52,699 bases of DNA from an uncultured Endozoicomonas sp. (GTDB lineage Bacteria; Pseudomonadota; Gammaproteobacteria; Pseudomonadales; Endozoicomonadaceae), in contig NZ_CANMAO010000028.1 of assembly GCF_947495845.1 (NCBI RefSeq), positions 1 through 52,699 on the forward strand, written 5' to 3'. Within the stretch, counting starts at the first letter, position 1. The number at the start of each line of letters is the position of its first letter. Positions 18,454 through 27,067 of this stretch are shown here, piece by piece. Under the pieces are notes generated by a model, which was not told the DNA's origin, did not search any database, and saw nothing but the letters and a program-made list of their open reading frames with translations. The translations under genes and the position numbers were made by a program.

Positions 18454-20157
18454 TCAAGAAAGATAGGATCTGACCTTTTCTGTGATGTGTCTCTTGCACA
18501 CAGGACAATTGCTTGCCCTTTCCCCGCAGGGCACGCAGGCATTTAAATGACCACAGGGTACAAATACTACGCAGCTTTCCTCTCTGTTACATATCTTGCA
18601 TTTTTTTTGAGCTTCCAGTCTGGCAATCTCGGCTTCCGGTGTCTGTTCTTGGGGTTGAGATGTTCCAGACATTTGCTCAACGTGTGGTTCGGAGGTGGTT
18701 GCCTGTTCTTCGTTGTTTGAGGCCAGACTCTCATACTCATTCTGTGTTTCCACCAGCGCGTCTACAAGATCAACGACTGAGGAGAATGGAAAGAAGTCCT
18801 GACTATTATTACCTCCATCCAGTTTTCTCTTAATGACCATAACGATGTGTGACTCTTCAAAGCCCATATCTTTTGCGGCATTGGCACATTCATTGGAGTC
18901 CATCCAGCCACGTATTTTGCTCTCTTGATTTTGTCGTTCCCTTTGAGGGTCAATGATTGGGAAGGAAGGTGTCTCGCGCCCATTGTTTAAAGTATTCAGT
19001 CTCTGAATCCCCGACACAACCTGCCTCCGCCCTGGTGCTTGTTGTCTCAGAGGTTCTCTTAAGAGGCCATCGGGGTCAGGGCGCTCCAGGTCAGGGAACT
19101 GACAGGTGACTTCATGAACATAAAGAGGGCCTTTTTTTCTCAGTAAGTGCTCGCAACGGGGATACCATTTGGCATGTTCGAACCATGGGTCATCGTCACG
19201 TTCCCAATTATTCAGGCCTCCATTACAGTAATAGCATTTTGTCCGATCTTCATTATTTAGATAAAACATGCCCGAAGCGGCAATGTCTATAGGTTCTGCG
19301 TTTGTTAGTCCACGCCATATACAGCGCCCCTGTACGTCGTAAAAAGTTGCTATTCGATCGGCAAGATCAGCATATTCAGGCTTAAAAGGGTTAAGGCAAG
19401 GGTATTGCTCGGCGAGCAAACGTTCAAGATTAACGCTTGCAGAGTTTGCATCTGGATGTCGATGTGCTTGATTCTCTGGGTAATGATTTTGAGTAGGCTC
19501 CTGAGTAGTCCTCTGAGCGTGTTGGTGTGTATTACTGGTGCTTGTTGCGGATAATTGGCCGTTACCTTGTTGGTTCGACGTAGATGGACGTGTGCTTCTG
19601 TCTTGAAAAAAATCTTCCAGCTCATCAAAGGGGCTTCTGTTTGTTGCTTCAGGATGGCGAACTGAAGGAAGCAGACCTGAAGCTTCCTGAGTGGAGTGCG
19701 CAGCAGGAAAGCTGCCTGAAAATGCAGGTTGAGCTCCAGATAAAGGGATATTCTTGTTTTCGCTACCATTAGCAAGTGCACAGTTGGCTTTATGCCAGTG
19801 CCTGTCGCTTACCGAATACCCATCAGGCAAGTCAGCGATAATGGATTGACAGCTAAAGCACTGCAACCGGTTATTACCAATATGGAAAAAACCGAATTCT
19901 GCTAGGGGAAAAAGGGAGTCCTCAGCTGTCTCATAAGTGGCAATGCGGGCAACATGCCTGCACATCTTGTCGGTTTCGTTAGAGCCTGATGACTCGTTGG
20001 GGGCATCAGACTGAATAGTTCCTCTGCCAGGCACGTGTGTGACATCATAGTTAAACATCCTGCCTTCCTGTCGGCGGATGATAGCAGCCCTAAAGCTTTG
20101 ATCAAATGGGTTGTGATTGATATTCCCAGGGCTTAGGGGGGTGGTTGCTACTTCCAT
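18454..20157 (-). CDS. Inhibitor-of-apoptosis protein: BIR-BIR-UBA-RING (eukaryotic type)
   Basis: 567 aa with the architecture of animal IAPs. BIR1 (about 71-130) has Cys100, Cys103, His120 and Cys126; the last spacing is one residue short, so this copy is divergent. BIR2 (about 268-340) is canonical: Cys308-x2-Cys311-x16-His328-x6-Cys335, with GGLNNW, DDDPWFEHAKWYP and the preceding R-I-A-T-F. A UBA-like region follows at 415-475 (DMGFEESHI...DLVDALVE). The C-terminal RING (520-554) fits C-x2-C-x11-C-x-H-x3-C-x2-C-x6-C-x2-C exactly and ends VRSYLS, like animal IAPs. Family members bind caspases or IAP-binding-motif peptides and ubiquitinate targets; acting in a host cell here is inference. 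No signal peptide. GAGG lies 7 nt before ATG 20157. A monocistronic gene between a fabV fragment and dead speG. Confidence 0.95.
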   Translation of the reverse strand: MEVATTPLSPGNINHNPFDQSFRAAIIRRQEGRMFNYDVTHVPGRGTIQSDAPNESSGSNETDKMCRHVARIATYETAEDSLFPLAEFGFFHIGNNRLQCFSCQSIIADLPDGYSVSDRHWHKANCALANGSENKNIPLSGAQPAFSGSFPAAHSTQEASGLLPSVRHPEATNRSPFDELEDFFQDRSTRPSTSNQQGNGQLSATSTSNTHQHAQRTTQEPTQNHYPENQAHRHPDANSASVNLERLLAEQYPCLNPFKPEYADLADRIATFYDVQGRCIWRGLTNAEPIDIAASGMFYLNNEDRTKCYYCNGGLNNWERDDDPWFEHAKWYPRCEHLLRKKGPLYVHEVTCQFPDLERPDPDGLLREPLRQQAPGRRQVVSGIQRLNTLNNGRETPSFPIIDPQRERQNQESKIRGWMDSNECANAAKDMGFEESHIVMVIKRKLDGGNNSQDFFPFSSVVDLVDALVETQNEYESLASNNEEQATTSEPHVEQMSGTSQPQEQTPEAEIARLEAQKKCKICNREESCVVFVPCGHLNACVPCGERASNCPVCKRHITEKVRSYLS

Positions 20158-20333
20158 CGTTAAACCTCATTTTTTCTAACGAGTGAAGCTATTAATAAGG
20201 GTTTAAGCCAGCTTCCCCGTAATATTTATGAATTAAGGGTTAGATGGCTTAAGTGGTACTAGGTTCACTGAAATGTCTGATTTTTATATCAGAGTAGTTA
20301 TTAATGAATGGGGGTATTAATTAAGCATTGAGC

Positions 20334-20870
20334 TCACGGCGCTTTTGTCAGATATGTCTGTTGCAGAATGTACATCCGTAGAACATCGCAGTATTGGCCG
20401 TTCGTGAAATACTCCTGAATATGTCTTCCTTCTTCAATAAAGCCTGTTTCACGATAAAGGTGAATTGCTTTCTCATTTTCTACTGCAACCACAAGGTACA
20501 CTTTATTAAGGTTCAGTATGGTGAACGCATAATCCAGTGCGGATTTGATCAGGGCTCTGGCATGGCCTTTTCCCTAGTGCCCCGGCGCGATAATAATCTG
20601 AAATTCTGCTTTTCGATGGATATAGTCAATCTCAATCAGTTCCACCAGCCCAACGGATTCCGGTGTGGTGCTGTGTTGCGGGGTGTATTCCGCAACAAAG
20701 CGACGCTCGGTATTATCGTGAATGTGTTTGCCGTAAAGATCGTCCAGCTCATCGAACGACTCATAAGGCTCTTCAAACCAGTAGGACATGATGCTGCGAT
20801 TGTTGTTCAGCGAGTGAATAAAGCGCAGGTCTTTCTTCTCTAGAGCTCGTAAACGGATACTGCTTTTCAT
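20334..20870 (-). pseudogene. speG: Spermidine N-acetyltransferase gene with a single amber codon
   Basis: Codons 1-98 and 100-178 together give a full SpeG-like GNAT protein: [70 protein letters not shown], then GKGHARALIKSALDYAFTIL, ENEKAIHLYRETGF, EYFTNGQYCDVLRMYILQQ. Codon 99 is TAG (20574-20576) where SpeG proteins have Gln of the acetyl-CoA motif Q-G-K-G, so one C-to-T change (CAG to TAG) explains it. No frameshift is seen, so the loss looks recent, or is a sequencing error. SpeG acetylates spermidine and spermine for detoxification. It lies just upstream of the IAP gene on the same strand. Confidence 0.88.
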
Positions 20871-21061
20871 CCGAAAATCTCAATGATTTTGTGACCAATG
20901 AATATAAATAGCCACTTGTTGAGTAAACCGGGGAGGTATTTTTCGGGATTCTAAGTGATTACCGATGCTGGTGACTATCAAAAATATGACCTTTGACGTG
21001 ATTGCACTATTTAACTGGTAAATGAACTGATGAGTGAACTGATTTTTCAGGGAGATCTGTC

Positions 21062-22024
21062 CTATAACTCGCCTTCAGTGTAACGGTAACGGCGTTCACT
21101 GCCGACAGGCTCGCTGGTGATACCTTTACCACTGAGTGGTTGTGATTTCACGGCGGTTGGCGCATCACGCCAAAACGAATCTGTAAGGGATATCTGAAAA
21201 CGTTCAAAGTTCTGGCTGGGCGATGTGAAGCGAACATGGAGCTGGGGTGTGCCGCTGTCGGGTACCTCGGCAATCCAACTGGCGACAGTCACTTCCCGAA
21301 TAATGCTGTCATAATAACCGTTTTGTGCGCTGTTCACCCAGCGATAATAATCGCCGACTGCGGTCAGTTCCGACGTATTGGCCTGCATCATGGCTTTAAT
21401 GGTGTCAAAGCGATCCGCAGAGTCTGGGTAGTACACTTGATTCAGTGACCTCATTGAATCCAGGACGTAGTGGTTGGTGTGATATAACCGGTTGTTATTT
21501 TCGCGGGCGCTCATTATCTGGTACTGCTTTTTATTCGGCCCAACCTCCACCAGAATGGCTTCGGTTTTGTCACCGATGATCAGGAAATTGGCCATACCAT
21601 TTCCGAATAGTTTTTCTTCATCGTTGAGAACTTCAGCGACGGATTGGTAATTTTCCAGTAGCTCATACAAAACCGCAGACTGATCTTTATCGTTAAACTG
21701 GTTAGCGTTGTTAATGGATGCGGATTCGTTTTGAACCACAGACAGGCCGTGTTCATTTATACCTGCTGCCAGATACGGGTAGGGCGAATGGTTTGAATGG
21801 TTATAGAAAAGACCAAGATAGGCACTTTTTCCTGCTTCTCTTTTGATGGTGAGCTGTTCATAGGCTGCCAGGGAATCGCGATTTTTAGCCATAATCAGTC
21901 CGCCATCTTTATTGGCTGTGCCAACCGAGGCAAAGGTGGTACATGCCTCACTGATGAGAGGGGGTGTGGCAGCCAGAACCAGTAATAAACATGAAAGCGG
22001 CTTGCGTAGAGAGGGGGCAGGCAT
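21062..22024 (-). CDS. Secreted Ntn-hydrolase (acyl-transferase/C45-like)
   Basis: 320 aa. The signal peptide ends SEA and the mature protein would begin CTTFASVGTANKDGG, so signal cleavage itself would expose Cys28 as N-terminal nucleophile, as in Ntn hydrolases. The following MAKNRDS, the GINEHGLSVVQN segment and the later NRLYHTNHY match the linear-amide acylase/C45 peptidase (isopenicillin N acyltransferase-like) group. Substrates of such enzymes are amides of fatty acids or small peptides; the substrate here is unknown. It stands alone with a palindrome upstream. Confidence 0.8.
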   Translation of the reverse strand: MPAPSLRKPLSCLLLVLAATPPLISEACTTFASVGTANKDGGLIMAKNRDSLAAYEQLTIKREAGKSAYLGLFYNHSNHSPYPYLAAGINEHGLSVVQNESASINNANQFNDKDQSAVLYELLENYQSVAEVLNDEEKLFGNGMANFLIIGDKTEAILVEVGPNKKQYQIMSARENNNRLYHTNHYVLDSMRSLNQVYYPDSADRFDTIKAMMQANTSELTAVGDYYRWVNSAQNGYYDSIIREVTVASWIAEVPDSGTPQLHVRFTSPSQNFERFQISLTDSFWRDAPTAVKSQPLSGKGITSEPVGSERRYRYTEGEL

Positions 22025-22051
22025 GGGGTTCTCCTAGTATGATTAGTTTTT

Positions 22052-22113
22052 AGAAGCTGTTCACAATCTTTCTCCTCGCTTTCGCTATTCGCAAAAGATC
22101 ATGAACAGCTTCT
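22052..22113. repeat. Long imperfect palindrome
   Basis: Arms AGAAGCTGTTCA (22052-22063) and TGAACAGCTTCT (22102-22113) are perfect complements, and pairing continues inward (ATCTTT/AAAGAT). It lies 28 bp upstream of the Ntn-hydrolase start and could be a repeat element or a leader hairpin. The rest of the region 22114-22393 holds no gene that I can see. Confidence 0.6.
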
Positions 22114-22393
22114 TATAAAAAGTATCAGTAATCTGTTGTTTGTCTAATCACAGAATGACCGTTTTTGACTAATGCCTTGGCTATGCCAGACAGGAAAACG
22201 GTGTCGTTTTTTGTGATCATAAACGCTATGATGCGTTAATAAGTGGATGTTGTTGTTTATTGATGGGCATCCCATACCAGACTGGAAGGCAGTAGGTCAG
22301 TGGTAAGTCTGACAGCCTCCTATACCACTGGATGAACATTGACGTTACCCAGTTTTTCCATACTAGAAAAAGAACAAACAAGTGAGTCTTGAT

Positions 22394-23575
22394 ATGTCCT
22401 CTAACCCGGTAAACGAGAATATTGTCATTGTATCTGCAGTCCGGACACCGATGGGTGGCTTTCAGGGTGATTTGTCGTCAGTGCCTGTGGTTGAACTTGG
22501 CACCGTAGCGATTAAGGCGGCTCTTGAGCGAGCAGGTATTGCGTCTGATCAAGTATCAGAAGTCATCATGGGTTGTGTTTTACCGGCTGGCACCGGCCAG
22601 GGGCCCGCACGACAATCTGCTGTGGGTGCGGGTATTCCGGTCTCTGTACCAACGACCACGGTCAATAAACTGTGTGGTTCTGGCATGAAAACCGTCATGC
22701 TGGGTGCAAGCCAGCTAAAGACCTGTGAGGCAGATGTTGTGGTTGCTGGTGGCATGGAAAGCATGAGTAATGCGCCGTATATGTTGGATAAAGCCCGTTC
22801 GGGTATGCGCATTGGCCATGGTCAGGTAAAAGATCATATGTTTACCGACGGCCTTGAAGATGCTTATACCGGTAAAGCCATGGGTGTTTTTGCTCAGCAG
22901 ACAGCAGATCGTTTTGATTTAACCCGTGAGGCAATGGACGACTATGCACTGGCATCTCTGGATCGTGCTAAGAAGGCCATTGAAACCGGGGCATTTAAAG
23001 ATGAGATTGTGCCTGTTGAGACCCGTAAGGGATTGGTAGCGATTGATGAGCAGCCGGGTAAAGCACGCCCTGAAAAAATCCGTCAATTGCGTCCGGCATT
23101 TGCTAAAGATGGCTCTGTGACCGCAGCGAACTCCAGTTCTATTTCTGATGGTGCAGCGGCACTGGTGTTGATGCGTGAAAGTGATGCAGTCGCGAAAGGG
23201 CTTCAGCCAGTGGCAAGGATTGTTGGTTATCAAAGCCATGCCCAAAAGCCGGAAGAATTTACCATTGCTCCTGTTGACTGCACCCGTAAGCTGCTGGAGA
23301 AAATTGACTGGCAGGCCAGCGATGTGGATTTATTCGAAGTCAACGAAGCCTTTGCTGTCGTCGCTATGATGGCGATGCGTGAATTGGGGCTTGATCACAA
23401 CAAGGTCAATATCCATGGTGGTGCTTGTGCCCTGGGTCACCCTTTAGGTGCCAGTGGTGCACGGATTTTGGTGACGTTGTTAAATGCCCTTAAGAAAACC
23501 GGTGGCAAAAAAGGCGTTGCTTCGTTGTGTATTGGCGGTGGTGAGGCCACAGCGGTTGCCATTGAAATGATCTGA
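22394..23575 (+). CDS. atoB: Acetyl-CoA C-acetyltransferase (thiolase)
   Basis: A degradative or biosynthetic thiolase of 393 aa that joins or splits acetyl-CoA and acyl-CoA. Active-site motifs: nucleophile Cys in NKLCGSGMKT, NIHGGACALGHPLGASG with the catalytic His, and CIGGGEATAVAIE with the second Cys. Start ATG 22394; an in-frame GTG lies at 22382 without a better RBS. It is the first gene of an acyl-CoA operon, followed by an acyl-CoA dehydrogenase after 82 bp. Confidence 0.92.
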   Translation: MSSNPVNENIVIVSAVRTPMGGFQGDLSSVPVVELGTVAIKAALERAGIASDQVSEVIMGCVLPAGTGQGPARQSAVGAGIPVSVPTTTVNKLCGSGMKTVMLGASQLKTCEADVVVAGGMESMSNAPYMLDKARSGMRIGHGQVKDHMFTDGLEDAYTGKAMGVFAQQTADRFDLTREAMDDYALASLDRAKKAIETGAFKDEIVPVETRKGLVAIDEQPGKARPEKIRQLRPAFAKDGSVTAANSSSISDGAAALVLMRESDAVAKGLQPVARIVGYQSHAQKPEEFTIAPVDCTRKLLEKIDWQASDVDLFEVNEAFAVVAMMAMRELGLDHNKVNIHGGACALGHPLGASGARILVTLLNALKKTGGKKGVASLCIGGGEATAVAIEMI

Positions 23576-23657
23576 TGTTGAATACAGGTTGGTCGGTAAT
23601 TTGGTAAGAATTGCCGGTCAATAGACAGTACAATAAAAAGAATAAGAGTACACAACC

Positions 23658-24827
23658 ATGGACTTCAACCTGTCTGAAGAGCAGATTGCTTTTCGTGATC
23701 TGGCTCAGCAGTTCGCCAGTGCTGAACTGGCACCTAACGCTGCACAATGGGATCTTGAGTCCCACTTTCCTGTTGATGTGATCCAGGCTGCGGGCGAGCT
23801 TGGCTTCTGTTCCCTCTATACCAACACGGCCATGGGCGGTCTTGGTTTATCCCGTTTGGATTCCCACATTATTTTTGAACAGATGGCCATGGGTTGTACG
23901 GCAACTACCGCCTATATCACCATTCATAATATGGTTACCTGGATGATCGGTGAATTTGCCACCCAATCAGTGAAAGCCGATTGGGGTGAAGGGCTGGTCA
24001 GCGGAGAAAAACTCGCTTCATACTGCCTGACGGAACCCGGCTCAGGCAGTGATGCCGCCTCACTGAAAACCAGCGCTGTTCGTGAGGGTGATGAGTATGT
24101 GCTTAACGGCTCGAAGATGTTCATCTCGGGTGCTGGCAGTACTGACTTGCTGTTGGTAATGGCCAGAACCGGTGAGACGGGGCCAAAAGGCATCTCTGCA
24201 TTTGCGGTGCCGGCCAATCTGAACGGTATTGAATACGGCAAGAAGGAAGAGAAAATGGGCTGGAATGCCCAGCCAACCCGTTTAATTGCTTTCGACAATG
24301 TCCGTATACCCGCGGATCATCTTCTCGGTGAAGAAGGGCAAGGGTTTTCTTTTGCCATGAAAGGCTTGGATGGCGGCAGGATTAATATTGCCACCTGCTC
24401 CCTGGGCACTGCGCAGCAGGCATTAAATACTGCGCGTTCTTATATGAAAGAACGGCAACAGTTTGGACGTGAGCTGGCAGCGTTTCAGGCTTTACAGTTC
24501 AAACTGGCCGATATGAACACCGAGCTGGTGGCTGCCCGTCAAATGGTACGACTGGCGGCGTTTAAGTTGGATAACAAAGATCCTGAAGCGTCTGCCTATT
24601 GTGCCATGGCAAAGCGTTTTGCGACGGATGTGGGCTTTAACGTCTGTAATGAAGCCCTGCAGATTCATGGTGGCTATGGCTATATCAAAGAATATCCGCT
24701 GGAGCGTTATGTGAGAGACACTCGTGTTCATCAGATCCTCGAAGGCACCAATGAAATTATGCGTTTGATTGTCGCCCGTCGTTTGTTGGATCAGGGAATA
24801 TCGGAAACCGGAATGGAGTTGCAATAA
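23658..24827 (+). CDS. Acyl-CoA dehydrogenase, probably isobutyryl-CoA dehydrogenase
   Basis: A 389 aa FAD enzyme oxidising acyl-CoA to 2-enoyl-CoA. Seen: CLTEPGSGSDAASL (FAD/substrate loop), KMFISGAGSTDLLLVMART, RQQFGRELAAFQALQFKLADM, LQIHGGYGYIKEYPLER and the catalytic Glu in ILEGTNEIMR. The GAGSTDLLLVMART form and the neighbours (enoyl-CoA hydratase, mmsB) favour isobutyryl-CoA as substrate. Its stop overlaps the next start by one base (TAATG). Confidence 0.9.
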   Translation: MDFNLSEEQIAFRDLAQQFASAELAPNAAQWDLESHFPVDVIQAAGELGFCSLYTNTAMGGLGLSRLDSHIIFEQMAMGCTATTAYITIHNMVTWMIGEFATQSVKADWGEGLVSGEKLASYCLTEPGSGSDAASLKTSAVREGDEYVLNGSKMFISGAGSTDLLLVMARTGETGPKGISAFAVPANLNGIEYGKKEEKMGWNAQPTRLIAFDNVRIPADHLLGEEGQGFSFAMKGLDGGRINIATCSLGTAQQALNTARSYMKERQQFGRELAAFQALQFKLADMNTELVAARQMVRLAAFKLDNKDPEASAYCAMAKRFATDVGFNVCNEALQIHGGYGYIKEYPLERYVRDTRVHQILEGTNEIMRLIVARRLLDQGISETGMELQ

Positions 24828-25627
24828 TGCCTGTCACGTTATCAATGAAAGCATCATCGGTCTTGAAATTGAGTGTTGAAGGGAAGACTGCAGTCTTAAC
24901 ACTGGACAACCCACCTGCGAACACCTGGACGCCAGAAAGTCTGATTGAGCTGGAGGGCATGGTTCACGAACTTAATGAGAAACCGGATGTGGTGGCTTTG
25001 GTGATCACTTCCGCTTCCGACAAATTTTTCAGTGCCGGTGCAGATTTGAAGCGTTTTGATAACCTCACGCCAGATCAGGCAAGGCCTTTTGCCGAAGCCT
25101 TTGGCAGAGCCTTTGAGGCGTTAACGCACTTCAACGGACTCACCATTGCGGCCATCAATGGTTACGCCATGGGCGGTGGTCTTGAAGTGGCACTGGCCTG
25201 TGATCTTCGCGTGGCTGAAGCGGGAGCCGTTATGGCATTACCAGAAGCCGGTGTCGGTTTATTGCCCTGTGCGGGCGGTACTCAAAATCTTACCTTGTTA
25301 GTAGGCGAAGCGTGGGCCAAGCGGATGATTCTCTGTGGCGAAAAAATCGATGCAGAAAAAGCGCTGGCTATTGGCTTGGTGGAAGAGGTGACGGAAAAAG
25401 GCAAAGGCCTTGACCAGGCCAAATCCCTGGCCGAGAAAGCCGGAAGGCAAAGTCCGGATGCGCTCAAAGCATGTAAGAAGCTGATTCAAATGGGGCGCTC
25501 TGGTTTTTCTGCGGATGTTTTACCGATTGAGCGGGAACTCTTTCTGGAATTGTTCAAGGGTAAAAACCAGCAGGAAGGCGTAAGTGCTTTTCTGGAAAAA
25601 CGGAAACCAGAGTGGTTTTACGATTAA
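24827..25627 (+). CDS. Enoyl-CoA hydratase (crotonase family)
   Basis: 266 aa crotonase. The oxyanion-hole segments SAGADLKRF and AAINGYAMGGGLEVALACDLRVA and the catalytic-region Glu in ALPEAGVGLLPCAGGTQ are present. In this operon it would hydrate methacrylyl-CoA to 3-hydroxyisobutyryl-CoA. ATG 24827 overlaps the dehydrogenase stop by one base, so the two are translationally coupled. A miniature element separates it from mmsB. Confidence 0.9.
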   Translation: MPVTLSMKASSVLKLSVEGKTAVLTLDNPPANTWTPESLIELEGMVHELNEKPDVVALVITSASDKFFSAGADLKRFDNLTPDQARPFAEAFGRAFEALTHFNGLTIAAINGYAMGGGLEVALACDLRVAEAGAVMALPEAGVGLLPCAGGTQNLTLLVGEAWAKRMILCGEKIDAEKALAIGLVEEVTEKGKGLDQAKSLAEKAGRQSPDALKACKKLIQMGRSGFSADVLPIERELFLELFKGKNQQEGVSAFLEKRKPEWFYD

Positions 25628-25644
25628 TCAGTTAGACGATTAAA

Positions 25645-25833
25645 CCGTAGGAACTGTCCCGAAATAAGATCCATATTTACAGAGGCCTTGCAGCATCGTT
25701 GAGACTGCTATCCGAAGTCCGTGATCCGTGATCCGCAAAAGCGCAGGTAGTTCCAGCTTTTCGGACAACGGAAAGCGGATAACGGACAACGCTAATTGAA
25801 ATGTGGAAGTTATTTCAGGGCAAATCCTTAGGC
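25645..25833. mobile_element. Miniature inverted-repeat element, copy 1, with 10-bp direct repeats
   Basis: About 189 bp. The left end TAGGAACTGTCCCGAAATAA and the complement of the right end (TAAGGATTTGCCCTGAAATAA, without its last base) are imperfect inverted repeats. The 10-bp sequence GACGATTAAA flanks it exactly on both sides (25635-25644 and 25834-25843), as a target-site duplication would. A second, clearly homologous copy lies at 29762-29940. It has no coding capacity. It sits inside the acyl-CoA operon, 17 bp after the hydratase stop and 21 bp before mmsB. Confidence 0.8.
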
Positions 25834-25854
25834 GACGATTAAAGGATAATAATA

Positions 25855-26751
25855 ATGACAAAGATAGCTTTCATCGGTCTTGGTAATATGGGCGGTCCCA
25901 TGGCGCGTAACCTGGTCACAGCCGGTTATGATGTTTGTGGGTTTGATTTGATGCCCGACGCGTTGAGTCAGTTCGAGCAGGCCGGCGGTCGTACTGCAGA
26001 TTCGGTAACCGATGCAGTGAAGGGCTCCGATGTGGTGGTTAGCATGCTGCCCGCCGGAAAACATGTGAAGTCACTGTATCTTGGTGAAGAGGGTGTGTTT
26101 AGTCGACTCTCAGAGCACTGTCCAAAGCATTGCCTGGTCATTGATTGCAGCACCATCGAAGCCGATGTTGCCAGAGAAGTAGGAGCAGATGCCACTGCCC
26201 GTGGCATTCCATTTATTGATGCGCCGGTATCCGGCGGCACAGCGGGTGCAGCTGCTGGAACATTGACGTTTATGGTGGGCGGTTCTCAGGTTGCTGTAGA
26301 TCAGGCAAAACCGTTTTTGGCAGTGATGGGGCAGAATATTTTCCATGCAGGTGAAGCAGGCGCAGGGCAGGTGGCAAAAATCTGTAACAACATGCTGCTG
26401 GCTATTTTGATGGCCGGTACCTCAGAAGCATTAACACTGGGTATCAATAATGGGCTTGATCCGGCCGTGTTGTCAGAAATCATGAGTAAGAGTTCTGGTG
26501 GTAATTGGGTGCTGGACAAATACAACCCAGTGCCCGGAGTGATGCCTCAAACACCGGCCAGCAATGGCTATCAGGGTGGCTTTATGGTGGGGTTGATGGC
26601 GAAAGACCTCGGGCTTGCACTGAATTCTGCGAAAGCCAGTGGCACCGCGACTCCTCTGGGCTCTCTGGCAGATAACCTTTATCGAATGCATAGTGCTCGC
26701 TCTGGAACCACGTTGGACTTTTCCAGTATTATCAAGTTGTACGACGCTTAA
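25855..26751 (+). CDS. mmsB: 3-hydroxyisobutyrate dehydrogenase
   Basis: Oxidises 3-hydroxyisobutyrate to methylmalonate semialdehyde with NAD+ in valine breakdown. 298 aa with the Rossmann motif IAFIGLGNMGGPMARNL, the substrate loop FIDAPVSGGTAGAAAGTLTFMVGG and the catalytic Lys in GQVAKICNNML. AAGGA lies 9 nt before ATG 25855. The methylmalonate-semialdehyde dehydrogenase (mmsA) that normally accompanies it is not in the window. Confidence 0.95.
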   Translation: MTKIAFIGLGNMGGPMARNLVTAGYDVCGFDLMPDALSQFEQAGGRTADSVTDAVKGSDVVVSMLPAGKHVKSLYLGEEGVFSRLSEHCPKHCLVIDCSTIEADVAREVGADATARGIPFIDAPVSGGTAGAAAGTLTFMVGGSQVAVDQAKPFLAVMGQNIFHAGEAGAGQVAKICNNMLLAILMAGTSEALTLGINNGLDPAVLSEIMSKSSGGNWVLDKYNPVPGVMPQTPASNGYQGGFMVGLMAKDLGLALNSAKASGTATPLGSLADNLYRMHSARSGTTLDFSSIIKLYDA

Positions 26752-26773
26752 CTTCTTTCATCAGACGCTCACT

Positions 26774-26813
26774 GTTGTCTATAAAGTAGCGGCTAAAATA
26801 CTTTATGGACAAC
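26774..26813. terminator. Hairpin after mmsB
   Basis: Arms GTTGTCTATAAAGTA and TACTTTATGGACAAC pair over 15 bp with one mismatch around a 10-nt loop, 22 bp after the mmsB stop. It is the likely end of the acyl-CoA operon. The remaining DNA to 27067 holds no gene and must contain the nupC promoter. Confidence 0.6.
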
Positions 26814-27067
26814 GTTCGTACTTCCCGCAATTGTCAGCCGGCAGTAAATTGTTTTGAATGCACGTTGAATTGATTTGAAGCAAGATGCTTGCCGGTTCTG
26901 GATCAGTTTTTCGAAAAAATGTTGATTCAACTCAATGTTTGGATAAGTTCTGACCTTCTTTTGATCAAGTTTGTTATGAAACTGTTCTGTTTTTGTAAGT
27001 CTGATTATACAATGCCCGCAAAATCTAATTCACAGAACCATTCTCCACTTGAAGGTAGGTAGTCCTC

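Noticed and set aside
18355-18546. A 63-codon plus-strand frame after fabV
   Set aside because: Its first residues come from the fabV 3' copy and the rest is antisense to the IAP RING region.
20394-20843. A 149-codon plus-strand open frame opposite speG
   Set aside because: It is the antisense shadow of speG; the minus strand has clear GNAT motifs and this frame has none.
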